A stretch of DNA of 64,000 bases from Alloalcanivorax xiamenensis (GTDB lineage Bacteria; Pseudomonadota; Gammaproteobacteria; Pseudomonadales; Alcanivoracaceae). The notes beneath the pieces are model-generated. The model made no database searches. It worked only from the letters and a program-made list of their open reading frames with translations, and had not been told where the DNA came from. This document shows, piece after piece, positions 26,684 to 34,507 of the stretch. The stretch is from assembly GCF_009846745.1 (NCBI RefSeq), contig NZ_AQPF01000001.1, positions 124,001 through 188,000 on the forward strand. Reading direction: 5' to 3'. The position numbers and the translations under genes were made by a program. Within the stretch, counting starts at the first letter, position 1; the number at the start of each line of letters is the position of its first letter.

Positions 26684-27688
26684 ATGGCGGATCAACCGCA
26701 AGCGGACGTGATGACCTTTCAGGGCCTGATTCTGGCCCTGCAACAGTATTGGGCCGAGCAGGGCTGCGTGGTCGTGCAGCCCTTGGACATGGAAGTGGGC
26801 GCGGGGACTTTCCACCCCTCCACCTTCCTGCGCGCCATTGGCCCGGAAAACTGGAACAGCGCCTATGTGCAGCCGTCCCGGCGGCCCACCGACGGCCGTT
26901 ATGGGGAAAACCCCAATCGACTGCAGCACTATTACCAGTTCCAGGTGGTCCTCAAACCGTCCCCGGACAACATTCAGGAATTGTACCTGGGCTCCCTGCG
27001 CCTGCTCGGCTTCGATCCGCTGGTGCACGATATCCGCTTCGTCGAGGACAACTGGGAATCCCCCACGCTGGGCGCCTGGGGGTTGGGCTGGGAAGTGTGG
27101 CTCAATGGCATGGAAGTGACCCAGTTCACCTACTTCCAGCAGGTCGGCGGTATCGACTGCTACCCGGTCACCGGTGAGATCACCTATGGTCTGGAGCGTC
27201 TGGCCATGTACATTCAGGGCGTGGATTCGGTCTACGACCTGGTCTGGTCCGATGGCCCCTTCGGCAAGGTCAGCTACGGCGATGTCTATCTGCAAAACGA
27301 AGTGGAGATGTCCACCTTCAACTTCGAGCACGCCAACGTCGAGGCACTGTTCAAGCAGTTCGACCTGTTTGAATCCGAATCCACCAAACTGATCGCGGCG
27401 GGCCTGCCGCTGCCTGCTTATGAATACGCCCTGAAAGCTTCTCACACCTTTAACTTGCTGGATGCGCGCAAGGCTATCTCGGTGACCGAACGTCAGCGCT
27501 TCATTCTGCGTGTGCGCACCCTGGCCCGGGCCGTGGCCCAGGCCTACTTCGATGCCCGCCGCAAACTGGGCTTCCCCATGGCCGATCCGGCCATCCGTGA
27601 GGAAGTGGAAGCGGAGCTGGCAAAGCAGGACGAGAAGGCGGCAAAAAAAGCGTCCGCCGAGAAAGGCGATAAGAAGGGGAAGAAATAA
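26684..27688 (+). CDS. glyQ: Glycyl-tRNA synthetase alpha subunit
   Basis: This 334-residue class II synthetase subunit forms an alpha2beta2 enzyme that charges tRNA-Gly. FQGLILALQQYWAEQGC and the catalytic-domain motifs VGAGTFHPSTFLRAIGP, DGRYGENPNRLQHYYQFQV and EITYGLERLAMYIQ are intact. The C-terminal tail is unusually Lys-rich (KKASAEKGDKKGKK). CAGGAAG lies six bases before the ATG at 26684. The TAA stop overlaps the glyS start by one base, so the subunits are translationally coupled. Confidence 0.98.
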   Translation: MADQPQADVMTFQGLILALQQYWAEQGCVVVQPLDMEVGAGTFHPSTFLRAIGPENWNSAYVQPSRRPTDGRYGENPNRLQHYYQFQVVLKPSPDNIQELYLGSLRLLGFDPLVHDIRFVEDNWESPTLGAWGLGWEVWLNGMEVTQFTYFQQVGGIDCYPVTGEITYGLERLAMYIQGVDSVYDLVWSDGPFGKVSYGDVYLQNEVEMSTFNFEHANVEALFKQFDLFESESTKLIAAGLPLPAYEYALKASHTFNLLDARKAISVTERQRFILRVRTLARAVAQAYFDARRKLGFPMADPAIREEVEAELAKQDEKAAKKASAEKGDKKGKK

Positions 27689-29760
27689 TGTCCCGGGATT
27701 TACTGATCGAGCTGGGCACCGAGGAATTGCCCCCGAAGGCGTTGCCAACTCTCAGCGCGGCGCTCACCGAGGAGTTCGTGCGACAACTGGACGAGGCCGG
27801 ACTGCAACACGGCGAGGTGAAAAGCTTCGCCGCGCCACGCCGGCTGGCGGTGCTGGTCCGTGACCTGGACGAAAAACAGGCCGACCGTGATATCGAGCGT
27901 CAGGGCCCGGCGGTACAGGCGGCGTTCGATGCCGAAGGCAATCCGACCAAGGCCGCCCAGGGCTTCGCCGCTTCCCTGGGGCTGACCGTGGACCAGTTGG
28001 ACCGCCAGGACACCGGCAAAGGGGAACGCCTGATTGCCCGTATCACCGAAGAGGGCAAGGCCACCACCGAGCTGGTTCCGGCATTCTTCGCCCAGGCGAT
28101 CCAGAAGCTGCCGATCCCCAAGCGCATGCGCTGGGGCAGCCGCAAGGTGCAGTTCGTGCGCCCGGCACATTGGCTGGTGGCATTGTTCGGCGACGAGGTC
28201 GTACCGTTCGAACTGCTGGATCTGCAATCCGGCCGCACCAGCTATGGCCACCGCTTCCACGCGCCGGGAGCCATTGAGCTGAGCCAGGCCGGTGACTACG
28301 CCGAGCGCCTGGAAAATGAAGGGCATGTGATCGCCGATTTCGACCGCCGCAAGGCGATGATCGAAGAGCAGACGATTGCCGCGGGCAAACAGGCCGGCGG
28401 TACCGCGCGGATCAACCCGGAGCTGCTCGACGAGGTCACCGCCCTGGTGGAATGGCCGGTGGCACTGACCGGCGGCTTCGACGAGGATTTCCTGCGCGTG
28501 CCCCAGGAAGCGCTGATCAGCGCCATGGAAGAGCACCAGAAATATTTTTCCGTGCTCGACGCCGATGGCAAGCTGATGCCGAAATTCATCACCATCAGCA
28601 ATATCCAGTCCAAGGATCCCCAGCAGGTGATCGCGGGTAACGAGAAGGTGATCCGCCCCCGCCTGGCCGACGCCGCCTTCTTCTATGACAACGACTGCAA
28701 GAAGACCCTGGCGCAACACGCCGAGGGCCTGGCTCAGGTGGTGTTTCAGCAGCAGCTGGGCACCGTGGCCGATAAATGCCAGCGCATCGGGGCCCTGGCG
28801 GCTGTGATCGCCGAACAAATCGGCGGTGATAGTGCACATGCCAAGCTGGCGGGTGAACTCAGCAAGGCCGATCTCAACAGCGAGATGGTGTACGAGTTCG
28901 ACACCATGCAGGGCATCATGGGTTACTATCTGGCCCAACGCGAAGGCCAGCCCGAGGACGTGGCCGAAGCGCTGTACGAGCAATACCTGCCCCGTTTCGC
29001 CGGCGACAAACTGCCACAAAGCAAAACCGGCATGGCGGTCTCCCTGGCCGACAAGATCGACACTCTGGTGGGGATCTTCGGTATCGGTCAGAAGCCCAGC
29101 GGCACCAAGGACCCCTATGCCCTGCGGCGGGCGACGCTCGGCGTACTGCGCATCATCATCGAAAACCAGCTGGAACTGGATCTGCGCGACCTTCTGGATC
29201 AGGCCGCCACCCAGCTTGGTGATCGTATCGACGCCGCTCAGGTTGATGAAGCCTTCGACTTCATCAAGGGCCGTTACCGGGCCATGTACCAGGAACAGGG
29301 TATCGCCACGCCGGTGATCCTGTCGGTGCTGGCCATCGAGGACGCCTGCCGCAAGCCGCTGGATTTTGATCGCCGGGTGAAAGCCGTGGCCGCGTTCCAG
29401 CAGCGGGAGGAAGCCCAGGCTCTGGCCGCGGCCAACAAGCGGGTCTCCAATATTCTGGCCAAGCTGGAACAAGCCCCGCCGGAAGAAATCGATGGCGCCC
29501 TGTTGGAAGACGAAGCGGAACAGGAACTCACCAATCTGGTGGTGGCCGCCTACGAACAGTCCGAGCCGCTGCTGGAGCGGGGCGACTACCAGGCGGTGCT
29601 GGAACTGTTGGCGGAGCTGCGTGCCCCGGTGGATGCCTTCTTCGAAAGCGTGATGGTGATGGCCGAGGACCCGGCGGTTCGTGACAACCGCCTGGCCCTG
29701 CTGAGTTTCCTGCGCGATCTGTTCCTTAACGTGGCCGATATCAGCCTGTTGCAGGAGTAG
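27688..29760 (+). CDS. glyS: Glycyl-tRNA synthetase beta subunit
   Basis: This 690-residue beta subunit carries the tRNA-binding and anticodon-binding parts of the tetrameric enzyme. The N-terminal LLIELGTEELPPKAL and the C-terminal DALR-type anticodon domain (DAFFESVMVMAEDPAVRDNRLALLSFLRDLFLNVADISLLQ) are both present, and the length equals the family norm. It begins inside the glyQ stop codon. The reading frame ends at 29760 and is followed by a decayed, non-coding stretch up to gmhB. Confidence 0.98.
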   Translation: MSRDLLIELGTEELPPKALPTLSAALTEEFVRQLDEAGLQHGEVKSFAAPRRLAVLVRDLDEKQADRDIERQGPAVQAAFDAEGNPTKAAQGFAASLGLTVDQLDRQDTGKGERLIARITEEGKATTELVPAFFAQAIQKLPIPKRMRWGSRKVQFVRPAHWLVALFGDEVVPFELLDLQSGRTSYGHRFHAPGAIELSQAGDYAERLENEGHVIADFDRRKAMIEEQTIAAGKQAGGTARINPELLDEVTALVEWPVALTGGFDEDFLRVPQEALISAMEEHQKYFSVLDADGKLMPKFITISNIQSKDPQQVIAGNEKVIRPRLADAAFFYDNDCKKTLAQHAEGLAQVVFQQQLGTVADKCQRIGALAAVIAEQIGGDSAHAKLAGELSKADLNSEMVYEFDTMQGIMGYYLAQREGQPEDVAEALYEQYLPRFAGDKLPQSKTGMAVSLADKIDTLVGIFGIGQKPSGTKDPYALRRATLGVLRIIIENQLELDLRDLLDQAATQLGDRIDAAQVDEAFDFIKGRYRAMYQEQGIATPVILSVLAIEDACRKPLDFDRRVKAVAAFQQREEAQALAAANKRVSNILAKLEQAPPEEIDGALLEDEAEQELTNLVVAAYEQSEPLLERGDYQAVLELLAELRAPVDAFFESVMVMAEDPAVRDNRLALLSFLRDLFLNVADISLLQE

Positions 29761-29929
29761 GCGCGGCGTTGCCCGGACAGGCGCTGGCGAGATCCACGTT
29801 CGCGCGGATCTCGTCCGCCTTCTTCTCCGCCACCAGGCACCGGTCCACATGAGGTGATTGCGAAACAGGTGGGGCGGGGTCGCCATGATAATCACCAAAC
29901 GACAGCAAAGCGCTCGCCCGCTGACATAT
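29741..29929 (-). pseudogene. Possible 3' fragment of an unidentified gene
   Basis: A 62-codon frame without internal stop runs on the minus strand and ends 20 bases inside the glyS 3' end. It has no start codon context. Its translation (SPHVDRCLVAEKKADEIRA, then NVDLASACPGNAA) looks like the end of a soluble protein rather than noise. It begins where the neighbouring ABC-transporter remnant loses similarity, so it may be the 3' end of another gene joined by deletion. The identity is unknown and confidence is low. Confidence 0.35.
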
Positions 29930-30182
29930 TCAACACCGTGGTTTTGCCCACTCCATTGGGACCAGTCAGACTGGTCAACGCCCCCCAATTAAGACCACTG
30001 ACCGCTTTTACACCACCAAAGGCCATGCTCAGCCCCCGCACCTGCGGACCATGACGGGGACGCGCATCCAGAACGGGTTCGGCGTCCTCACCGAAGGGCA
30101 GGTTGGTAGCGCTGTCCTTGACTCGGCGGCCCATCCACGCCGTCAGCCAGCCCATCAAACCAAAGAGTAATCCGCCTTTCAC
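29892..30182 (-). pseudogene. Degraded fragment of a LivG/LivM-type branched-chain amino acid ABC transporter gene
   Basis: The frame encodes 96 residues. The segment QVRGLSMAFGGVKAVSGL, then TSLTGPNGVGKTTVLNM, is the beginning of a LivG-type ATPase up to the Walker A loop. About ten residues that normally join the two parts are missing, and everything after VLNM is lost (no Q-loop, signature or Walker B). The preceding GLMGWLTAWMGRRVKDSA segment looks like a permease end, suggesting a permease-ATPase fusion ancestor. No functional transporter could be made. It is a remnant between the conserved genes glyS and gmhB. Confidence 0.65.
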
Positions 30183-30241
30183 ATACCTTGCCGCTGCGCC
30201 GGGAGCTTTCTACACTGGGGCCCTTTTACGGGCAGGCCTCA

Positions 30242-30793
30242 ATGACCAACAAGCTGATCATTCTCGACCGGGACGGTGTCATCAACGAAGACTCCGATGC
30301 CTACATCAAATCTCCCGGGGAATGGAGTCCGATCGCCGGCAGCGCCGAGGCCATTGCCCGTCTGAATCGGGCCGGTTATCGGGTGGTGGTCGCCACCAAC
30401 CAGTCCGGTGTTGCTCGAGGCTATTACGATCTGACCACCCTGCAGGCGATTCACCAACGCATGGCGGCTCACCTGGCCAGCGTCGGCGCCCATCTGGATG
30501 GCATCTATTTCTGCCCCCATGGCCCAGACGATGGCTGCGATTGCCGTAAGCCTCTCCCCGGCCTGATCGATCAAATTGTTGCCGATTATGGCGATGTGGC
30601 CTCCGTACCCCTGGTCGGTGATAGCCTTAGGGACCTGCAGGCCGGAGTAACCCGAGGCTGCCGGCCGGTCCTGGTACTCACCGGGAAAGGGCTGCGCACT
30701 CAGGCAAAGGGCCTGCCCCCCGAGCTGGGCACGGTGGAGATCCACGACTCTCTGGCCCGCTTCGTCGACCATTTTCTCAAGGACTCCGAATGA
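30242..30793 (+). CDS. gmhB: D-glycero-D-manno-heptose 1,7-bisphosphate 7-phosphatase
   Basis: The 183-residue HAD phosphatase has motif I ILDRDGVINED, the GmhB zinc loop CPHGPDDGCDC (near residues 92-102), KPLPG as motif III and GDSLRDLQAG as motif IV. It removes the C7 phosphate in ADP-heptose synthesis for the LPS inner core. The last four bases (ATGA) overlap the start of the acyltransferase, so the two are coupled. The same pair occurs beside gyrB and glyQS in Pseudomonas. Confidence 0.95.
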   Translation: MTNKLIILDRDGVINEDSDAYIKSPGEWSPIAGSAEAIARLNRAGYRVVVATNQSGVARGYYDLTTLQAIHQRMAAHLASVGAHLDGIYFCPHGPDDGCDCRKPLPGLIDQIVADYGDVASVPLVGDSLRDLQAGVTRGCRPVLVLTGKGLRTQAKGLPPELGTVEIHDSLARFVDHFLKDSE

Positions 30794-31551
30794 GCGGATT
30801 TCCGCGTGAAGTCCGGGTAACCTGGAATATCCGGATACGCAGCTTGTTGTTTTTCCTGCTCTATAACCTCGCGGGTATTGTCCACAGCCTTGTCTGTGTA
30901 TTGATTGGCCCGTTTCTGTCGTTCCAAAAACGTCACACCCTGGTCAACCTCTGGACCCGATTCGCCATGTGGCTGTTACAGAGACTCAACGGCGTGCGCT
31001 TCAGGGTGGAAGGGAAGGAACATCTGCAAGGCCAGGCCGCGGTGATTATCAGCAACCACCAGAGCAGTTGGGAAACCTTTTACCTACAGCTATTAGTGGG
31101 CCCCCAGGCCACGGTTCTGAAACGAGAACTGTTATGGCTTCCCTTTTTCGGCTGGGCTCTGGCATTACTAAAACCCATCAAAATAGATCGTGGAAAAGGC
31201 AGGGCGGCTCTGAAAGCGGTTATTCAACAAGGGGAAGAGCGTCTGCGCTCCAACATACCGGTGGTTATTTATCCTGAAGGTTCACGACAGCCGCCGGGAT
31301 ACATCGGCCATTTCAATAGTGGCGGAGCTCTTCTGGCCAGCCGCTCAGGCTTCCCGGTAATCGCGGTGACCCATAATAGCGGTGACTGCTGGCCGGCTCG
31401 TTCCTGGCTGCGATTACCGGGCACTATTACGCTTCGTATAAGCCCTCCAATGGATACTCGTAATAAAGACGCTAAAACCGTTACCCGGGAGGTAAAAAAC
31501 TGGATTGTGATGAATTACCCGGGTGAATTGAACAAAATGGATAACGATTAA
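30790..31551 (+). CDS. 1-acyl-sn-glycerol-3-phosphate acyltransferase (PlsC family)
   Basis: This 253-residue membrane-associated protein has a hydrophobic N-terminal segment (LLFFLLYNLAGIVHSLVCVLIG). Motif I is SNHQSSWETF, that is HX4E instead of the canonical HX4D. YPEGSRQPPG is motif III. It converts lysophosphatidic acid to phosphatidic acid in phospholipid synthesis. It is coupled to gmhB by a four-base overlap. The counterpart beside gyrB in P. aeruginosa is PA0005 (lptA). The last 150 bases are clearly more AT-rich than the surrounding genes. Confidence 0.9.
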   Translation: MSGFPREVRVTWNIRIRSLLFFLLYNLAGIVHSLVCVLIGPFLSFQKRHTLVNLWTRFAMWLLQRLNGVRFRVEGKEHLQGQAAVIISNHQSSWETFYLQLLVGPQATVLKRELLWLPFFGWALALLKPIKIDRGKGRAALKAVIQQGEERLRSNIPVVIYPEGSRQPPGYIGHFNSGGALLASRSGFPVIAVTHNSGDCWPARSWLRLPGTITLRISPPMDTRNKDAKTVTREVKNWIVMNYPGELNKMDND

Positions 31552-31618
31552 TTGCGTTTCATTTGCAGAGTATTTAAAGTCCTGGCTGAGCTGATTTAAC
31601 CAAGAAGGAACGCCAAGA

Positions 31619-31984
31619 ATGACTATTAATCTCGACGACCTTTCCGTAGCTGAATTGGAAAAGCTGATCAAGCAGGCGGAGAGAAAGCTGGAAAAGAAAC
31701 GCCGTGACGCAGTGAAAAGCGCTCAGGCGGAAATCGAAAAGATCGCCAAGGATTTGGGCGTTTCCGTCGAAGATCTTCTCGACGAGAAAACCACCGGTCG
31801 CAAAAAAGCGGCTCGTAAGGTCACTCGCAAGAAGACGACGAAAGTGGCCGTTCGCAAACCGGCCAAGATCAAGTACCGTAATCCGGCGGACAGCTCTCAG
31901 ACCTGGACCGGCCGCGGTAAGCGTCCTGTATGGCTGAGAGAAGCGTTGGAAAAAGGCGGCAAGCTGGAAGACTACGAGGTCTGA
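31619..31984 (+). CDS. H-NS-family nucleoid-associated protein
   Basis: This 121-residue protein has an N-terminal coiled coil (LSVAELEKLIKQAERKLEKKRRDAVKSAQAEIEKIA), a highly basic Lys/Arg linker (about residues 58-82) and the C-terminal H-NS DNA-binding motif YRNPADSSQTWTGRGKRPVWL. The motif is that of H-NS, so it should bind AT-rich DNA and silence genes. The ATG lies seven bases after AAGAAGGAAC. It sits alone between the acyltransferase and gyrB, and a strong bidirectional terminator follows. Confidence 0.93.
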   Translation: MTINLDDLSVAELEKLIKQAERKLEKKRRDAVKSAQAEIEKIAKDLGVSVEDLLDEKTTGRKKAARKVTRKKTTKVAVRKPAKIKYRNPADSSQTWTGRGKRPVWLREALEKGGKLEDYEV

Positions 31985-32012
31985 TTTCCACCAGCAGGCT
32001 ACCTTCTGACAC

Positions 32013-32041
32013 AAAAAGGGCTCCCGATGGGAGCCCTTTTT
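32013..32041. terminator. Bidirectional intrinsic terminator between hns-like gene and gyrB
   Basis: AAAAAGGGCTCCC (32013-32025) pairs perfectly with GGGAGCCCTTTTT (32029-32041) around a GAT loop. There is a T-run on both strands, so it can terminate both the H-NS-like gene (+) and gyrB (-). Confidence 0.92.
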
Positions 32042-32083
32042 GTTGGTGAGGCGAGAGCAGGGAGGTTCAGCCCCACCAGCCGG

Positions 32084-34498
32084 TCAGATATCCAGATTGG
32101 ATACGTACAACGCGTTGGATTCGATGAACTGACGCCGGGGATCCACATCATCGCCCATCAGGGTTGTGAAGATCTGATCCGCCGCAATAGCGTCCTCCAC
32201 GGTAACCTGCAGCATACGGCGGGATTCCGGATCCATGGTAGTTTCCCACAATTGATCCGCGTTCATTTCACCCAGGCCCTTATAACGCTGCACGTTAATA
32301 CCGCGACGAGCTTGCTGCATCAGCCATAGCATGGCCTCAGCGAAATCCCGGATCGGGCGGCTTGCTTCACCTCTCACCACCTTCGCGTCCTCGGCCAGCA
32401 GGCCTTCCAGCGTTTCCCCCAGCCGCGCAATACTTTGATAGTCCGGAGACTCCAGGAAATCCAGAGTCACTTGATATTCGCGGACTATGCCGTGAGCGAG
32501 CACTCGCACACGTGGCAGATACAGACCTCGCTCCGTATCTTTTTCAGCGCTGATGGTGAATTTCTGAATATTGTTTCCGAGATTGGCCAGGCGCGCCTGC
32601 AATTTAGCGCACCAGTCCACCATGAAAGCCTCATCTTCCAGTTTGCTCTCATCGATACTGGGCAGATAAATCATCTCCTCCAGCACCTGTGCGGGGAAGA
32701 CCCGGGACTGACGCTCCACAATCTTCATGACCTTCCGGTACTCACCAATCAGATTGGACAGAGGCTCGCCACTGATAGGCGGTGCCTCATTGCCGGGGTG
32801 AAGCGCGGCCTTATCCAGCGCCAGCGTGGTCAGATACTCATCCAGGGCAGGGTCATCCTTGATGTAGGTCTCCTGTTTGCCCTTCTTCACCTTATAAAGA
32901 GGGGGCTGAGCGATATAGATATGACCACGAACAATCAGCTCCGGCATCTGCCGGAAGAAGAATGTCAAAAGCAGAGTACGGATGTGAGAACCATCCACGT
33001 CCGCATCCGTCATGATAATAATGCGGTGATAGCGAAGTTTATCCGCGTCATACTCATCCCGGCCGATACCGCAACCTAAGGCCGTAATCAGAGTTGCTAC
33101 CTCTTGGGAAGAAAGCATCTTGTCAAAGCGGGCTTTCTCCACGTTCAGAATCTTGCCCTTCAGCGGCAGGATAGCCTGATATTTTCGATCCCGGCCCTGT
33201 TTGGCGGAACCGCCCGCGGAATCACCCTCCACAATGTACAGCTCGGACAGGGCAGGGTCTTTTTCCTGGCAGTCCGCCAGTTTTCCAGGTAGCCCGGCAA
33301 TATCGAGTGCCCCTTTACGACGCGTCATTTCCCTGGCCTTACGTGCCGCATCCCGGGCCCGGGCAGCATCAATAATCTTTTGAACGATGTTCTTTGACTC
33401 GACTGGATGCTCCAGCAAGAAGTCCTGAAAACGCTCCGTCATGGTCTGTTCGACGGCGCTTTTCACCTCCGAGGACACCAGTTTATCTTTGGTCTGGCTG
33501 GAGAACTTGGGATCCGGCACTTTCACGGAGATGATCGCGGTCAATCCTTCCCGAGCATCATCGCCAGACGGGTTGGCCTTTTCCCGCTTCAAAAATCCCT
33601 CTTTTTCCATGTAATTATTCAGAGTCCGGGTCAGAGCCGCCCGAAATCCGGCCAGGTGAGTACCTCCATCCCGCTGTGGAATGTTGTTGGTGTAGCAGAA
33701 AATATTCTCCTGATAGGAGTCATTCCACTGCATCGCCACTTCCACGCTGATACCGTCCTCACGATCCATCTGGAAGTGGAACACCTGATTCAGCGCGTTC
33801 TTGTTCTGGTTCAGATAGGTAACAAAGGCGCTCAAACCACCTTCATACTCAAACACATCCTCATCCCCACTGCGCTCATCCACGAGATGAATGCGCACGC
33901 CGGAATTCAGGAAACTCAGCTCCCTCAGACGTTTGGCCAGGATATCGTAGTGGAATTGGATGTTGTTAAACGTCTCCGGGGAGGGGCGGAAACGAATAGC
34001 AGTACCGCTGCTTTCCGTACTTCCCACCACCTCCAGCGGTTTCTCAGGTACACCGTCATGATAAACCTGCTCGTGAACCTTACCGTGACGGCGAATGGTC
34101 AGCTTGAGCGTTTCGGAGAGGGCGTTAACCACGGAAACCCCCACACCGTGCAGACCACCGGAAACTTTGTAGGAGTTATCATCAAATTTCCCGCCAGCAT
34201 GCAGCACAGTCATAATCACCTGAGCCGCGCTGACACCTTCTTCCGGGTGCAGATCCACCGGAATACCACGCCCGTTATCTGTAACGGAAACGGATTCATC
34301 GGGATGAATCGTGACTTTGATCTCGCTACAGTAGCCGGCCAGGGCTTCATCGATGGAGTTATCCACGACTTCGAAGACCATATGATGCAAGCCGGTGCCG
34401 TCATCCGTATCGCCAATATACATGCCGGGCCGCTTGCGAACGGCATCCAGGCCCTTAAGAACCTTGATGCTGGATGAATCGTAGCTGTTTTCCGCCAT
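32084..34498 (-). CDS. gyrB: DNA gyrase subunit B
   Basis: The 804-residue ATPase subunit of gyrase has the GHKL ATP-binding region (EVVDNSIDEALAGYC, DNGRGIPVD, GGLHGVGVSVVNAL), the TOPRIM domain (LYIVEGDSAGGSAKQGRD, DADVDGSHIRTLLL) and the C-terminal tail (QRYKGLGEMNADQLWETTMDP). The length of 804 is normal for gammaproteobacterial GyrB, which has an insertion in the TOPRIM region. It starts nine bases after recF ends and is the last gene of the dnaA-dnaN-recF-gyrB series. Confidence 0.99.
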   Translation of the reverse strand: MAENSYDSSSIKVLKGLDAVRKRPGMYIGDTDDGTGLHHMVFEVVDNSIDEALAGYCSEIKVTIHPDESVSVTDNGRGIPVDLHPEEGVSAAQVIMTVLHAGGKFDDNSYKVSGGLHGVGVSVVNALSETLKLTIRRHGKVHEQVYHDGVPEKPLEVVGSTESSGTAIRFRPSPETFNNIQFHYDILAKRLRELSFLNSGVRIHLVDERSGDEDVFEYEGGLSAFVTYLNQNKNALNQVFHFQMDREDGISVEVAMQWNDSYQENIFCYTNNIPQRDGGTHLAGFRAALTRTLNNYMEKEGFLKREKANPSGDDAREGLTAIISVKVPDPKFSSQTKDKLVSSEVKSAVEQTMTERFQDFLLEHPVESKNIVQKIIDAARARDAARKAREMTRRKGALDIAGLPGKLADCQEKDPALSELYIVEGDSAGGSAKQGRDRKYQAILPLKGKILNVEKARFDKMLSSQEVATLITALGCGIGRDEYDADKLRYHRIIIMTDADVDGSHIRTLLLTFFFRQMPELIVRGHIYIAQPPLYKVKKGKQETYIKDDPALDEYLTTLALDKAALHPGNEAPPISGEPLSNLIGEYRKVMKIVERQSRVFPAQVLEEMIYLPSIDESKLEDEAFMVDWCAKLQARLANLGNNIQKFTISAEKDTERGLYLPRVRVLAHGIVREYQVTLDFLESPDYQSIARLGETLEGLLAEDAKVVRGEASRPIRDFAEAMLWLMQQARRGINVQRYKGLGEMNADQLWETTMDPESRRMLQVTVEDAIAADQIFTTLMGDDVDPRRQFIESNALYVSNLDI

Positions 34499-34507
34499 TT
34501 TCTTCCC

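Noticed and set aside
27700..29988. A 762-codon open frame on the minus strand covering glyS
   Set aside because: It lies antisense to the highly conserved glyS. It is open only because of the high GC content and codon bias, and its composition (His/Gln/Arg-rich) is unlike a real protein.
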